Source: Halolamina litorea (GTDB lineage Archaea > Halobacteriota > Halobacteria > Halobacteriales > Haloferacaceae). From it: 64,000 nt of DNA. Position 1 is the first letter of the stretch. Every line of letters begins with the position of its first letter. The stretch spans positions 310,001-374,000 of the forward strand of contig NZ_JANHGR010000002.1 of assembly GCF_026616205.1 (NCBI RefSeq), written 5' to 3'. The notes under the pieces are model-generated. The model saw only the letters and a list, made by a program, of their open reading frames with translations. It was not told the origin of the DNA and made no database searches. Below are positions 25,089 to 33,526 of the stretch, one piece after another. Both the position numbers and the translations under genes were made by a program.

Positions 25089-25221
25089 AATTCGTCGATG
25101 TCGCCGGACTCCGTCCGGCTGCCAGACGAGAACTGAACGGCGTTCAGTTCTCGTCGATGTCACCGGAACGCGACGCGTTCCGGTTGACCGAAGAGAGCGA
25201 CTAGTCGCTCTCTTCGATGTC
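25089..25221. repeat. tandem hairpin array with ~60-bp period at the cyclophilin 3' end
   Basis: The hexamer gatgtc occurs at 25097, 25156 and 25216 (spacing 59 and 60). Each copy is flanked by inverted repeats with different sequences but the same position. These are: 7-bp stem 25103-25109/25113-25119; perfect 14-bp stem 25125-25138/25142-25155 with a 3-nt loop; 10-bp stem 25162-25171/25175-25184 with a 3-nt loop; and a perfect 28-nt palindrome 25189-25216 covering the cyclophilin stop codon. On the minus strand each unit reads as a near-copy of the cyclophilin tail (ESVDIEESD, RSGDIDEN, ESGDIDEL). Confidence 0.75.
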
Positions 25222-25776
25222 GACGGACTCCAGCACCGCCTCGACCTGGGGCTGGTCGTTGCGGTCGGTCGGGACGCTCCCGAGTTCCTCGACGACGTCC
25301 ATGCCGTCGATGACGCGGCCGAAGACGGCGTGGCGGCCGTCGAGGTGGGGCTGGGCGTCCAGCGTGATGAAGAACTGCGAGCCGTTCGTGTTCGGGCCGG
25401 AGTTCGCCATCGAGAGCACGCCGGGGCCGTCGTGAGTGAGCTCGTCGTGGAACTCGTCCTCGAACTGGTAGCCGGGGCCGCCGCGACCGGTCTCCGAGGG
25501 GTCGCCGCCCTGGATCATGAACCCGGTGATGATCCGGTGGAAGGCAACGTCGTCGTAGAGGGGGTCGACGCGCTTCTCGCCGTCGTCCTCCCAGGCCTCG
25601 CCCTCGGGGCCGACCTCGGCGTCCTCGTAGTCCTCTGCGTGCGTCGAGAGGGTGATGAAGTTCCGCACCGTCGTCGGCACGCGGTCCTCGAACAGCTCGA
25701 CGACGATGTCGCCGTGGGTCGTGTGAATCGTTGCGACAGGGTTCTCGGGGTTCTCCATGTCGTCCTCGTAGCTCAT
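25201..25776 (-). CDS. ppiA: peptidyl-prolyl cis-trans isomerase (cyclophilin)
   Basis: A 191-residue single-domain cyclophilin. Core motifs are FHRIITGFMIQGGDP (active-site Arg, Phe, Met and Gln), GVLSMANSGPNTNGSQFFIT, and LDGRHAVFGRVIDGMDVVEELG. A haloarchaeal acidic insertion follows FITLSTHAEDYEDAEVG (about 45-65). It catalyses proline isomerisation during cytosolic protein folding. The ATG at 25776 fits a TATA-like GGTTAAC near 25803; an internal ATG at 25758 is less likely. The final codons lie in a perfect palindrome belonging to the hairpin array. Confidence 0.95.
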   Translation of the reverse strand: MSYEDDMENPENPVATIHTTHGDIVVELFEDRVPTTVRNFITLSTHAEDYEDAEVGPEGEAWEDDGEKRVDPLYDDVAFHRIITGFMIQGGDPSETGRGGPGYQFEDEFHDELTHDGPGVLSMANSGPNTNGSQFFITLDAQPHLDGRHAVFGRVIDGMDVVEELGSVPTDRNDQPQVEAVLESVDIEESD

Positions 25777-25873
25777 GCCCGCGGATCGGTCGCCGCGACG
25801 GTTAACCGTTGCTGACTCCGGGCGGCACCGATGCGGCGGTTTTAGGGCCAGCGGCCCCGTCCGTCCGGCAGCT

Positions 25874-26068
25874 ATGAACGTCGCCGCCGTCGTCGCCGCG
25901 CTCGCAGTCGGGCTGTTCACGGGCGCGTTGTTCACGTTCCTCCGACTCCCCCTCCCCGCGCCGCCGGCGCTGCCGGGCGTCGTCGCCATCCTCGGCATCT
26001 ACGTCGGCTACGTCGGGATGGAGCGCCTCGGCTGGGGGTTCGACCTCCTCGATGCCCTGGGGTTCTGA
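25874..26068 (+). CDS. XapX-domain small membrane protein
   Basis: A 64-residue protein with two hydrophobic helices. The sequence MNVAAVVAALAVGLFTGALF, then RLPLPAPPALPGVVAILGIYVGYVG, is the XapX (DUF1427) pattern, whose conserved core is R-x-P-x-P-A-P-P-x-L-x-G. The family often accompanies transporters or sugar-nucleotide genes; its function is unclear. TATA-like tttta lies about 32 nt upstream. Confidence 0.85.
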   Translation: MNVAAVVAALAVGLFTGALFTFLRLPLPAPPALPGVVAILGIYVGYVGMERLGWGFDLLDALGF

Positions 26069-26130
26069 ACCGGCGCGCGCCCCGACCCGATAGTCACCCT
26101 CTTAATCCCGCACTCCCTCCCACGGAGGGG

Positions 26131-27477
26131 ATGCTACTCACCGGAACCGTCGTCGTCGACGCCGAGACGGTCATCGAGGACGGCGCCGTCGTCACGGCGG
26201 GCGACCGCATCGAAGCCGTCGGCCCGGCGGCGGCCCTCCGCGACCGCTACCCGGACCACGAGCGCCGCGCGTTCGACATCGTCGCCCCCGGCCTCGTCGG
26301 CGCGCACGTCCACTCGGTCCAGTCGCTGGGCCGCGGCGTCGCCGACGACACGGAACTGCTCGACTGGCTGTTCGACCACGTACTCCCGATGGAGGCCGGC
26401 CTCGACGCCGAAGGCATGCGCCTCGCGGCCGAACTCGGCTATCTGGAGTGTCTGGCCTCGGGCACGACGACCGTCATCGACCACCTCTCGGTCCACCACG
26501 CCGACGCCGCCTTCGAGGCTGCCCGCGAGCGCGGGATCCGTGCCCGGATGGGGAAGGTGTTGATGGACAAGGAGTCGCCGGACGGCTTGGAGGAGGCCAC
26601 TGAGCGGGCGCTGCGGGACAGCGAGGCGCTGATCCGCCGCCACCACGGCGCCGAGAACGGCCGGATCCAGTACGCCGTCACGCCCCGCTTCGCCGTCTCC
26701 TGTACGGAGGAATGCCTGCGCGGCGCTCGCGACCTCGCCGACGCCTACGACGGCGTGGCGATCCACACCCACGCCAGCGAGAACGAGGACGAGATCGCCG
26801 CCGTCGAGGCCGAGACGGGGATGCGCAACGTCCACTGGCTCCACGAGGTCGGGCTCACCGGCGACGACGTGGTGTTGGCCCACTGCGTCCACACCGACGA
26901 GGCCGAGCGCGAGGTGCTCGCGGACACGAACACCAACGTCACCCACTGCCCGTCCTCGAACATGAAACTCGCCTCGGGGATCGCGCCGGTCGAGGACTAC
27001 CAGCGCCGCGGGATCAACGTCGCGCTGGGCAACGACGGCCCGCCCTGCAACAACACCCTCGACGCATTCACCGAGATGCGGCAGGCGAGCCTGCTCGCCA
27101 AGGTCGACGACCGCGATCCCACCGCGATCGCTGCCGAGACGGCCTTCGAGATGGCGACGGTCAACGGCGCCCGCGCCGCGAACGTCGAACGAGTCGGCAC
27201 GCTCCGTGAGGGTTGGAAGGCTGACCTCGTCGGGCTGACCACCGACAACGAGCGGTCGACACCGATCCACGACCCGATCTCGCACCTCGTGTTCGCCGCC
27301 CACGGCGACGACGTGCGCTTCACCATGGTCGACGGGCAGGTCCGCTACGAGAACGGCGAACACGTCGGCGTCGACGCTGCCGCGGTCCGCGAGCGCGCCC
27401 AGACCTACGCGGAGGAGCTGTTCGCCGGGATCGACGCGGCCGCTGCCACAAGCGGTAACACGGCCGAGCGAGAGTAG
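26131..27477 (+). CDS. amidohydrolase, 5'-deoxyadenosine/S-adenosylhomocysteine deaminase type
   Basis: A 448-residue metal-dependent hydrolase of the MtaD/SsnA/TrzN group. Metal ligands are HVHSVQ (HxH, about 57-62), HTHASENEDE (about 217-226) and HCVHTD (about 253-258), and NDGPPCNN carries the late Asp. The C-terminal segment EGWKADLVGL is the usual beta-barrel return. Archaeal members deaminate 5'-deoxyadenosine, methylthioadenosine or SAH in SAM salvage. Cytosine or guanine deaminase activity is less likely from the motifs. TATA-like cttaat at 26101-26106 is about 27 nt upstream of the ATG. Confidence 0.88.
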   Translation: MLLTGTVVVDAETVIEDGAVVTAGDRIEAVGPAAALRDRYPDHERRAFDIVAPGLVGAHVHSVQSLGRGVADDTELLDWLFDHVLPMEAGLDAEGMRLAAELGYLECLASGTTTVIDHLSVHHADAAFEAARERGIRARMGKVLMDKESPDGLEEATERALRDSEALIRRHHGAENGRIQYAVTPRFAVSCTEECLRGARDLADAYDGVAIHTHASENEDEIAAVEAETGMRNVHWLHEVGLTGDDVVLAHCVHTDEAEREVLADTNTNVTHCPSSNMKLASGIAPVEDYQRRGINVALGNDGPPCNNTLDAFTEMRQASLLAKVDDRDPTAIAAETAFEMATVNGARAANVERVGTLREGWKADLVGLTTDNERSTPIHDPISHLVFAAHGDDVRFTMVDGQVRYENGEHVGVDAAAVRERAQTYAEELFAGIDAAAATSGNTAERE

Positions 27478-27483
27478 CCGGAT

Positions 27484-28467
27484 ATGGCCGGACAGACCCA
27501 ACGGAGCCGACTCGCTCGCCTCCGCCGCTGGGTGCTCGTCACCGGGGACCGGCAGGCGGTCACGGCGACACTCCTGCTCGCCGGCTATCTTCTCGTCGCG
27601 CCGGTCGGCCACGCGCTGTTGCCCCACGGGCCCCACCTCGGTGGCCGCGACGCGACGGTGCCGCTGTTGAACACGATGCTCTCGGGGACGTTCCTGATCT
27701 TCTCCATCGTCGTCTCGATCAACTCCCTGTTCATCTCCGGCGAACAGAGCCCGCTCGACCAGCAGTTCGGCCGGGTCCAGAGCGTCGTCGAGTTCCGTCG
27801 CCAGTTGGGGGAAGTCATCGACGCCGACCACGTGCCGGCGTCGCCGGGGCCGCTCGTGCGGACGCTCTCGGGGGAGATCCTCGAACGCGCCCAACGGCTG
27901 GAGGACGAACTCGACACCGCCGACGCCGACGTGCGCGAGAACACGTCGGCGTACGTCGCCGACCTCGCCGCCGAGACCGGGCGGATGAACGCGGGGTTGG
28001 ACGACGCCTCCTCGCCGCTGTCGGTGACGGTGGCGCTGGCGGACTACAACCACGACCGCCAGATCAACGACCTCCGACGGCTGCGGGCCGACCACGCCGA
28101 CGTGCTCTCGGCGGACGCCGAGGCCGCCATCGACGAACTGCTGGGGCTGTTGCAGTACTTCGCGGCCGCCCGGCAGTACTTCAAGACGCTCTACACAAAA
28201 TCCGAGTTCGCCAGCCTCTCGCGCTGGCTGGTGTTGACCTCGGTGCCGGCGGTGGCGATCACCGCGACGTTCCTGCACTACCTCGCGTGGACGCCCGACA
28301 GCCACCTGCTCGTCGCCGGGATCGAGGCGGTCTCGTTCGCGCCGTTCCTGCTGGTGGCCAGCTACATCCTGCGGGTGACGACGATCTCCCGGCAGACGTG
28401 GGCTGCGGGCCAGTTCGTCGCCACCAAGGAGTCCGGGGGCGCGATCGACGGGATCGACCGGGAGTGA
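27484..28467 (+). CDS. four-helix membrane protein, paralogue of 18315-19364
   Basis: A 327-residue protein. Two N-terminal hydrophobic helices (about 22-45 and 60-82) precede [21 protein letters not shown] helical soluble domain (about 105-215) is followed by [22 protein letters not shown], then two C-terminal helices ending [19 protein letters not shown]. The blocks line up one to one with the protein encoded next to pspA. It follows the amidohydrolase by 6 bp and may be cotranscribed. Unknown function; no channel, protease or enzyme signature is visible. Confidence 0.8.
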   Translation: MAGQTQRSRLARLRRWVLVTGDRQAVTATLLLAGYLLVAPVGHALLPHGPHLGGRDATVPLLNTMLSGTFLIFSIVVSINSLFISGEQSPLDQQFGRVQSVVEFRRQLGEVIDADHVPASPGPLVRTLSGEILERAQRLEDELDTADADVRENTSAYVADLAAETGRMNAGLDDASSPLSVTVALADYNHDRQINDLRRLRADHADVLSADAEAAIDELLGLLQYFAAARQYFKTLYTKSEFASLSRWLVLTSVPAVAITATFLHYLAWTPDSHLLVAGIEAVSFAPFLLVASYILRVTTISRQTWAAGQFVATKESGGAIDGIDRE

Positions 28468-28516
28468 TCTCTCGGCGTCTGACAGGACCGCCCGCGAACC
28501 AGTGGCTCTCCGAAAT

Positions 28517-28525
28517 CGTTTTCCC
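28517..28525 (+). promoter_or_regulatory. T-rich promoter box that decides the pyrG start
   Basis: cgttttccc is centred about 26 nt before the ATG at 28547 and lies inside the longer open frame from 28502, excluding the earlier ATG. Confidence 0.45.
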
Positions 28526-28546
28526 GAGTGGACGGGGAGGGTCGGT

Positions 28547-30196
28547 ATGCCGACGGACCCGCAGCGCTACGACCCCGACCTCGGCCGGAAGTTCGTCTTC
28601 GTTACCGGCGGGGTGATGTCCGGACTCGGCAAGGGCATCACCGCGGCGAGCACCGGCCGCCTGCTCAAGAACGCCGGCTTCGACGTGACCGCGGTCAAGA
28701 TCGACCCGTACCTCAACGTCGACGCCGGGACGATGAACCCCTACCAGCACGGGGAGGTGTACGTCCTCAAGGACGGCGGCGAGGTCGACCTCGACCTCGG
28801 GAACTACGAACGGTTCCTCGGGGTCGACATGACCTCCGACCACAACGTCACCACCGGGAAGGTCTACCAGAACGTCATCGAGAGCGAACGCGCCGGCGAC
28901 TACCTCGGGGAGACCGTCCAGGTCATCCCCCACGTCACCGACGACATCAAGCGGCGCATCCGCGAGGCCGCCGAGGGCAGCGACGTCTGCCTGATCGAGA
29001 TCGGCGGCACCGTCGGCGACATCGAGGGGATGCCCTACCTCGAAGCGCTTCGGCAGTTCGCCCACGAGGAGGACGAGGAGGACCTCCTCTTCGCTCACGT
29101 CACGCTCGTCCCCTACTCGAAGAACGGCGAGCAGAAGACCAAGCCGACCCAGCACTCCGTGAAGGAACTACGTTCGATCGGCCTCCAGCCGGACATCCTC
29201 GTCGGGCGCTCGGAGAACGAACTCGACGCCCACACGAAGGAGAAGATCGCGCTGTTCTGTGACGTGCCGACCGAGGCCGTCTTCTCGAACTCCGACGTGG
29301 AGGACATCTACCACGTCCCGCTGATGGTCGAGGAGGAGGGCCTCGACGAGTACGTGATGGAGCGCTTGAACCTCACCGAGGAGGCGCTCCCGCCCGAGGA
29401 ACGCTCGACGGAGTGGCGCGACCTCGTCACCCGCGAGCGAACCGAGACCGTCGACGTGGCGCTGGTCGGGAAGTACGACCTCGAGGACGCCTACATGTCC
29501 GTCCACGAGGCGCTGAAACACGCCGGTATCGAGCGTAGCGCCGAGGTCGACGTCACGTGGGTCGACGCCGACGAGATGGCCGACCGCCACACCGAGCGAC
29601 TGGAGGACGCCGACGCCATCGTCGTCCCCGGCGGCTTCGGCTCCCGGGGCACCGAGGGGAAGATCGAGGCGATCCGCTACGCCCGCGAGAACGACGTCCC
29701 GTTCCTCGGGCTCTGTCTGGGCTTCCAAATGGCCGTCGTCGAACACGCCCGGAACGTCCTCGGGCTCGAGGGCGCCCACAGCGCCGAACTCGACCCCGAC
29801 ACGCCCCACCCCGTCATCGACCTGCTGCCCGAGCAGTACGAGGAGGAGGACATGGGCGGCACGATGCGGCTGGGCTCCCACGACACCGATATCGACGAGG
29901 GCACCCTCGCCGCGGCGGTGTACGGCGCCACGTCCTGTACCGAGCGTCACCGCCACCGCTACGAGGTCAACCCCGAGTATATCCCGGATCTCGAAGCCGA
30001 CGGGCTGACGTTCTCGGGGCACGCCGGTAACCGTATGGAGATCGTCGAACGTGCCGACCACCCGTTCTTCCTCGGCACCCAGTTCCACCCGGAGTTCCGC
30101 TCGCGTCCCGACCGCGCCAGTCCGCCGTTCGTCGGCCTGATCGACGCCGTACTCGACGAGCGTAACGACGAGACCGAACAGGAGGTGAGTGCCTGA
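28547..30196 (+). CDS. pyrG: CTP synthase
   Basis: A 549-residue enzyme converting UTP to CTP with ATP and glutamine. The N-terminal synthetase domain has [23 protein letters not shown] (about 15-37) and the [10 protein letters not shown] motif. The C-terminal class I glutaminase domain has LCLGFQ (nucleophile Cys, about 394) and a [15 protein letters not shown] tail with the catalytic His and Glu. The length is standard. Its stop overlaps the guaA start by one base (TGATG), so the two nucleotide-biosynthesis genes are translationally coupled. Confidence 0.97.
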   Translation: MPTDPQRYDPDLGRKFVFVTGGVMSGLGKGITAASTGRLLKNAGFDVTAVKIDPYLNVDAGTMNPYQHGEVYVLKDGGEVDLDLGNYERFLGVDMTSDHNVTTGKVYQNVIESERAGDYLGETVQVIPHVTDDIKRRIREAAEGSDVCLIEIGGTVGDIEGMPYLEALRQFAHEEDEEDLLFAHVTLVPYSKNGEQKTKPTQHSVKELRSIGLQPDILVGRSENELDAHTKEKIALFCDVPTEAVFSNSDVEDIYHVPLMVEEEGLDEYVMERLNLTEEALPPEERSTEWRDLVTRERTETVDVALVGKYDLEDAYMSVHEALKHAGIERSAEVDVTWVDADEMADRHTERLEDADAIVVPGGFGSRGTEGKIEAIRYARENDVPFLGLCLGFQMAVVEHARNVLGLEGAHSAELDPDTPHPVIDLLPEQYEEEDMGGTMRLGSHDTDIDEGTLAAAVYGATSCTERHRHRYEVNPEYIPDLEADGLTFSGHAGNRMEIVERADHPFFLGTQFHPEFRSRPDRASPPFVGLIDAVLDERNDETEQEVSA

Positions 30197-31113
30197 TGGT
30201 CGACGCCCCCGCGTTCGTCGACGAGAAGGTCGAGGAGATCCGTGAACAGGTCGGCGACGGCAAGGCCGTCATCGCCCTCTCGGGCGGCGTCGACTCCTCG
30301 GTCGCGGCCGCGCTGGCTTACGAGGCCATCGGCGACCGCCTCATCCCCGTCTACGTCGACACCGGTCTGATGCGGAAAGGCGAGACCGAGAGCATCCGCG
30401 AGACGTTCTCGTTCATGCACTCGCTCACCGTCGTCGACGCCGAGGACCGCTTCCTCGCCGAACTCGCCGGCGTCACCGATCCCGAGGAGAAGCGTCACGT
30501 GATCGGCGAGCAGTTCATCCGCGAGTTCGAGCGCGAGGCCACCGAGGCCGACGCCGACTACCTCGTGCAGGGGACCATCTATCCCGACCGCATCGAGAGC
30601 GAGGGGAACATCAAGTCCCACCACAACGTCGGCGGGCTCCCCGAAGTCGTCGACTTCGAGGGCATCGTCGAACCGGTGCGTGACCTCTACAAGGACGAGG
30701 TCCGCGAGGTCGCCCGCGAACTCGATCTCGAGGAAGTGATCGCCGAGCGGATGCCGTTCCCCGGCCCCGGACTCGCCGTCCGCATCGTCGGCGAAGTCAC
30801 GAAGGAGAAGGTCGAGGTCGCCCGCGACGCCTGTCACGTCGTCGAGGAGGAGACCGCAGAACACGAGCCCTGGCAGGCTTTCGGCGCCGTGCTCGGTAAG
30901 GCCACGGGCGTGAAAGGCGACAACCGCGTCCACGGCTGGGTCGTCGCCGTCCGCTCGGTGGAGAGCCGGGACGGGATGACCGCCCGCGCCCAGGAACTGG
31001 ACTGGGACACGCTCCAGCGCATCCAGAGCCGGATCACCGGGATGAACGAGAACGTCGCCCGCGTCGTCTACGACGTGACCCACAAACCGCCGGCGACCAT
31101 CGAGTACGAATGA
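30196..31113 (+). CDS. guaA: GMP synthase, ATP-pyrophosphatase subunit
   Basis: A 305-residue protein holding only the ATP-PPase and dimerisation domains, as in archaea with split GMP synthase; the glutaminase subunit is not in the window. The PP-loop [12 protein letters not shown] lies at about 27-38. [13 protein letters not shown] and the final [22 protein letters not shown] are GuaA signatures. It adenylates XMP and aminates it to GMP. It overlaps pyrG by 1 bp and the next gene by 4 bp, forming a tight three-gene operon. Confidence 0.95.
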   Translation: MVDAPAFVDEKVEEIREQVGDGKAVIALSGGVDSSVAAALAYEAIGDRLIPVYVDTGLMRKGETESIRETFSFMHSLTVVDAEDRFLAELAGVTDPEEKRHVIGEQFIREFEREATEADADYLVQGTIYPDRIESEGNIKSHHNVGGLPEVVDFEGIVEPVRDLYKDEVREVARELDLEEVIAERMPFPGPGLAVRIVGEVTKEKVEVARDACHVVEEETAEHEPWQAFGAVLGKATGVKGDNRVHGWVVAVRSVESRDGMTARAQELDWDTLQRIQSRITGMNENVARVVYDVTHKPPATIEYE

Positions 31114-31436
31114 AGGCCATCGTCGCCGGCGCCGACCCGGAAGGGATCGGCGAGGAACTCGAAGCGCAGGGCGTCGAAGTGGCTCGCGTCGACAGCCCCG
31201 TCTTCGCCGACGCCCTCGGCGAGGCCGGGATCGAGGACGCGGACCTGTTCGTCCTGACGGATCTGGACGAGGGCATCTCGGTCACGCTCGCGAAGGAAGC
31301 GAACGAGGACGTACGGGCGGTCTGCTACGGCTCCGGCGACCTCCCGGAGTCCGTCGGCGGCGTCGTCGACCTCGTCGTCGACCCGTCGCTGCTCGACGCC
31401 GAGACCGTCGCCGAAGAGCTGGTCGCCGACGCGTAG
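31110..31436 (+). CDS. small Rossmann-like protein downstream of guaA (DUF7126-like)
   Basis: A 108-residue protein beginning [20 protein letters not shown], with [29 protein letters not shown] and ending in acidic helices. The pattern resembles a minimal TrkA-N/Rossmann fold, although the nucleotide-binding glycine motif is not classical. It overlaps guaA (ATGA), so it is cotranslated with the GMP synthase subunit. I recall it as a conserved neighbour of guaA in haloarchaea. A regulatory or accessory role is inference. Confidence 0.8.
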   Translation: MKAIVAGADPEGIGEELEAQGVEVARVDSPVFADALGEAGIEDADLFVLTDLDEGISVTLAKEANEDVRAVCYGSGDLPESVGGVVDLVVDPSLLDAETVAEELVADA

Positions 31437-31446
31437 TTACTCCTCG

Positions 31447-31824
31447 TCAGCGGTCCTCGACGGCGTCCCGTGCGGCCGCTTTGGCGGCCTCGACGCGGAC
31501 CTCGTGGTCACGGTCGTCGTACTCGTTGTACGTCTCCATGAACACGTGCGCCGCGTGGTAGGCGTTCTCGCGTCCGTGGACGAGCACGACCGGTTCGGCT
31601 TCCTCGAGGTTGTCGCGGTGACCCTTCACGAACCCCAGTCGCCAGCGGTGGGTGTCGCTGTGGGCGACGTTCGGCTCGGCGGGCAGGATGTGGACGCCGA
31701 TGTCCCGGTCGGCGTACTCGAACAGCGTCGGCGCACGCGGATCGTACTTCTCGACGATGTAGTCGGGGTTGCTGACCTCCGCCCAGTCCGCCGGAACCGC
31801 CCGCTCGCTGGTGCTCTCTGTCAC
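31447..31824 (-). CDS. conserved haloarchaeal protein, unknown function
   Basis: A 125-residue soluble protein read from a GTG start. It contains WAEVSNPDYIVEKYDPRAPTLF, HILPAEPNVAHSDTHRWRLGF and YHAAHVFMETYNEYDDRDHEVR, with many His/Trp/Tyr residues. There is no recognisable catalytic motif or membrane helix. A minus-strand TATA-like CATTAGCAC lies about 29 nt upstream. It is divergent from the secreted repeat protein, with an inverted repeat between them. Confidence 0.75.
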   Translation of the reverse strand: MTESTSERAVPADWAEVSNPDYIVEKYDPRAPTLFEYADRDIGVHILPAEPNVAHSDTHRWRLGFVKGHRDNLEEAEPVVLVHGRENAYHAAHVFMETYNEYDDRDHEVRVEAAKAAARDAVEDR

Positions 31825-31888
31825 GGCTCCGACGTTCGCCCGGATACGTGCTAATGGTGTCGGCCGTGGCAGCCGTCTCCCGGACGGT

Positions 31889-31910
31889 TAAGCCGACTTA
31901 ATTCGGCTTA
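31889..31910. promoter_or_regulatory. inverted repeat between divergent genes (candidate operator)
   Basis: taagccga at 31889-31896 and tcggctta at 31903-31910 form a perfect 8-bp inverted repeat around cttaat. It lies 65 bp from the minus-strand start at 31824 and 77 bp from the plus-strand start at 31987. The dyad is AT-rich enough to include TATA-like sequence, so it may be an operator or simply a promoter dyad. Confidence 0.4.
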
Positions 31911-31986
31911 TAACGCTCCGAGCGGCCGAAATCCCCGTTCAGCGCTTACCCCTTTGAAGGGCCTTCCAGTCGTGGGGTAGGATGCG

Positions 31987-33282
31987 ATGAACGCCACCAA
32001 GCTGTTCACGATACTGATCGCAGCGCTGACGGTCACCGCGGGGGCGGGGGCCGTCACGGCCGCACAGGCTGATGCCGAAACGACGGCGACCGTCGACGCG
32101 AGTTACGACGACGGTACCGTGACGGTAACGGTGAGCCAGAACGGCAGCGCGGTCGAGAACGTCTCGGTCGAAGCCAACGGGGAGGCCGTCGGCACGACCG
32201 ACGCGAACGGCACGCTGGCGTTCACCGCGAACGCGAGCGAGAACCTCGAACTGGCCTTCGAGGGTGAGGGTGTCGACCTCGAACGCACGTACGCGGTCGA
32301 GGACGACGAGCTCGTGCTCGTCGAGGATGACGAGGAAACCGAGACTGAGACCGCGGACAACGAGACCGCGGACAACGAGACCGTGACCACGGAGAACGAA
32401 ACCGTGGAGAACGAGACCGTGACCACGGAGAACGAAACCGTGGAGAACGAGACCGTGACCACGGAGAACGAAACCGTGGAGAACGAGACCGAGGACGCGG
32501 AGACCGAGTCCGCGCTCGCGGCCGACGTGAGCTTCGACAACGGCACCGTCGACGTGACGGTGAGCCAGAACGGCAGCGCCGTCGAGAACGCGACTGTCGT
32601 CGCCAACGGCGAGACCGTCGGCACGACCGACGCGAACGGCACGCTGACGTTCCAGACGAACGCGACCGAGGAGCTCGAACTGGAGATCACCGCGGGCGAA
32701 CAGGAGCTCGAACGCGAGTACGCCATCGAGGACGGCGAACTCGTGCTCGAGGACGACGAGGAGAGCGAGACCGAGGACGATGCGGGTCCCGACGAGAACG
32801 CCTCCGACCGCGCACACTCGGTGTTCGCCGTGATCCAGTCGTGGATGAACGGCGACGGCGAGGGCAGTCTCGGCCAGATGATTCAGGACGCGCTGGGCAA
32901 CGGTAACGACGACGCGCCGGGCAACTCGGGCGACGCGCCGGGCAACTCCGGTGATGCCGGTCCGAGCAACGACAGCGACGACAACGGCAACGCCGCGAAC
33001 GGGTCCGACCGTGGCAACGGCAACAGCAACGGTAACGGGAACGCGGCGAACGCGCCCGGGCACAACGACGCTGACGACGACGAGGAAGACGACGCCGACG
33101 ACGGCGCCGAGGAAGACGACGCCGACGACGACGCCGAGGAAGACGACGCCGACGACGAGGATGCGGAGGACGAGGACGGCGAGGAAGACGACGCTGACGA
33201 CGACGAGGACGCCGAGGACGACGACGATGACGAGCGTCCGGGCAACGGTAACGGCAACGGGAAGGGCAACGGAAACAACTGA
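31987..33282 (+). CDS. secreted surface protein with N-glycosylation-rich linker and acidic tail
   Basis: A 431-residue exported protein with signal peptide MNATKLFTILIAALTVTAGA and cleavage after about residue 27. Two homologous Ig-like domains follow, about 31-112 and 176-258. Both contain TVTVSQNGSAVEN or VDVTVSQNGSAVEN, then GTTDANGTL. The linker (about 115-170) holds eight NET sequons, three of them paired in exact 12-residue repeats. After about residue 290 come PGNSGDA repeats, Asn/Gly runs, a roughly 75-residue Asp/Glu block and a final NGNGNGKGNGNN. There is no C-terminal membrane anchor or PGF motif. It is probably secreted or wall-associated, with function unknown. Confidence 0.8.
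   Translation: MNATKLFTILIAALTVTAGAGAVTAAQADAETTATVDASYDDGTVTVTVSQNGSAVENVSVEANGEAVGTTDANGTLAFTANASENLELAFEGEGVDLERTYAVEDDELVLVEDDEETETETADNETADNETVTTENETVENETVTTENETVENETVTTENETVENETEDAETESALAADVSFDNGTVDVTVSQNGSAVENATVVANGETVGTTDANGTLTFQTNATEELELEITAGEQELEREYAIEDGELVLEDDEESETEDDAGPDENASDRAHSVFAVIQSWMNGDGEGSLGQMIQDALGNGNDDAPGNSGDAPGNSGDAGPSNDSDDNGNAANGSDRGNGNSNGNGNAANAPGHNDADDDEEDDADDGAEEDDADDDAEEDDADDEDAEDEDGEEDDADDDEDAEDDDDDERPGNGNGNGKGNGNN
32377..32484 (+). repeat. three exact 36-bp tandem repeats inside the surface-protein gene
   Basis: Copies lie at 32377-32412, 32413-32448 and 32449-32484, identical in all 36 positions. Each encodes ETVTTENETVEN, carrying two N-glycosylation sequons. 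Exact identity at the DNA level suggests recent slippage or selection for repeat number. No spacers, so not a CRISPR. Confidence 0.9.
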
Positions 33283-33301
33283 TCGTCACTCCGCAGTGAT
33301 C

Positions 33302-33345
33302 CGACTGTAGTGGGTTTCGGATCCGACCGCAGTGGGTTTCGAACC
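33302..33345 (+). repeat. two 22-bp imperfect tandem repeats
   Basis: Unit one (33302-33323) and unit two (33324-33345) share the core agtgggtttcg. The second forms gggtt-tcg-aaccc, a small hairpin resembling a tRNA T-arm on the minus strand. No complete tRNA can be folded around it. It sits in the 244-bp spacer 33283-33526, which otherwise holds a weak nested stem near 33409-33435 and a T-run at 33490-33494. Confidence 0.55.
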
Positions 33346-33488
33346 CGCCCATCCCCCGTCGAAGGGGGCGGCGACGACGGCACGACGGCGACGGTAGCGG
33401 ACGTTGGGGATGCCCTCTGTCAGAGGCGGGGCATTCGGGATGAGCCGTCCCTACCGGCCGCCGGCGTGTGTGATCCGTACGCGACTCC

Positions 33489-33496
33489 GTTTTTCT
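33489..33496 (+). terminator. T-tract, possible terminator of the surface-protein transcript
   Basis: gtttttct lies about 207 bp after the surface-protein stop, the first T-run on the plus strand in this spacer and ahead of the convergent permease gene end. Archaeal termination needs a T-rich stretch, but this one is short. Confidence 0.25.
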
Positions 33497-33526
33497 CCGT
33501 GCGTTCGACCCGATCAGCGGCGCTCA

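Noticed and set aside
26134-28305. 723-codon minus-strand frame opposite the amidohydrolase
   Set aside because: Shadow frame crossing two recognisable plus-strand genes; no motif of its own.
32377-32484. Possible CRISPR repeats
   Set aside because: The 36-bp units are directly adjacent without spacers and lie in frame inside a protein gene; no cas genes are present.
33310-33420. A second tRNA gene suggested by the T-arm-like hairpin
   Set aside because: No acceptor, D-arm or anticodon arm can be paired around it, and the T-stem has a mismatch.
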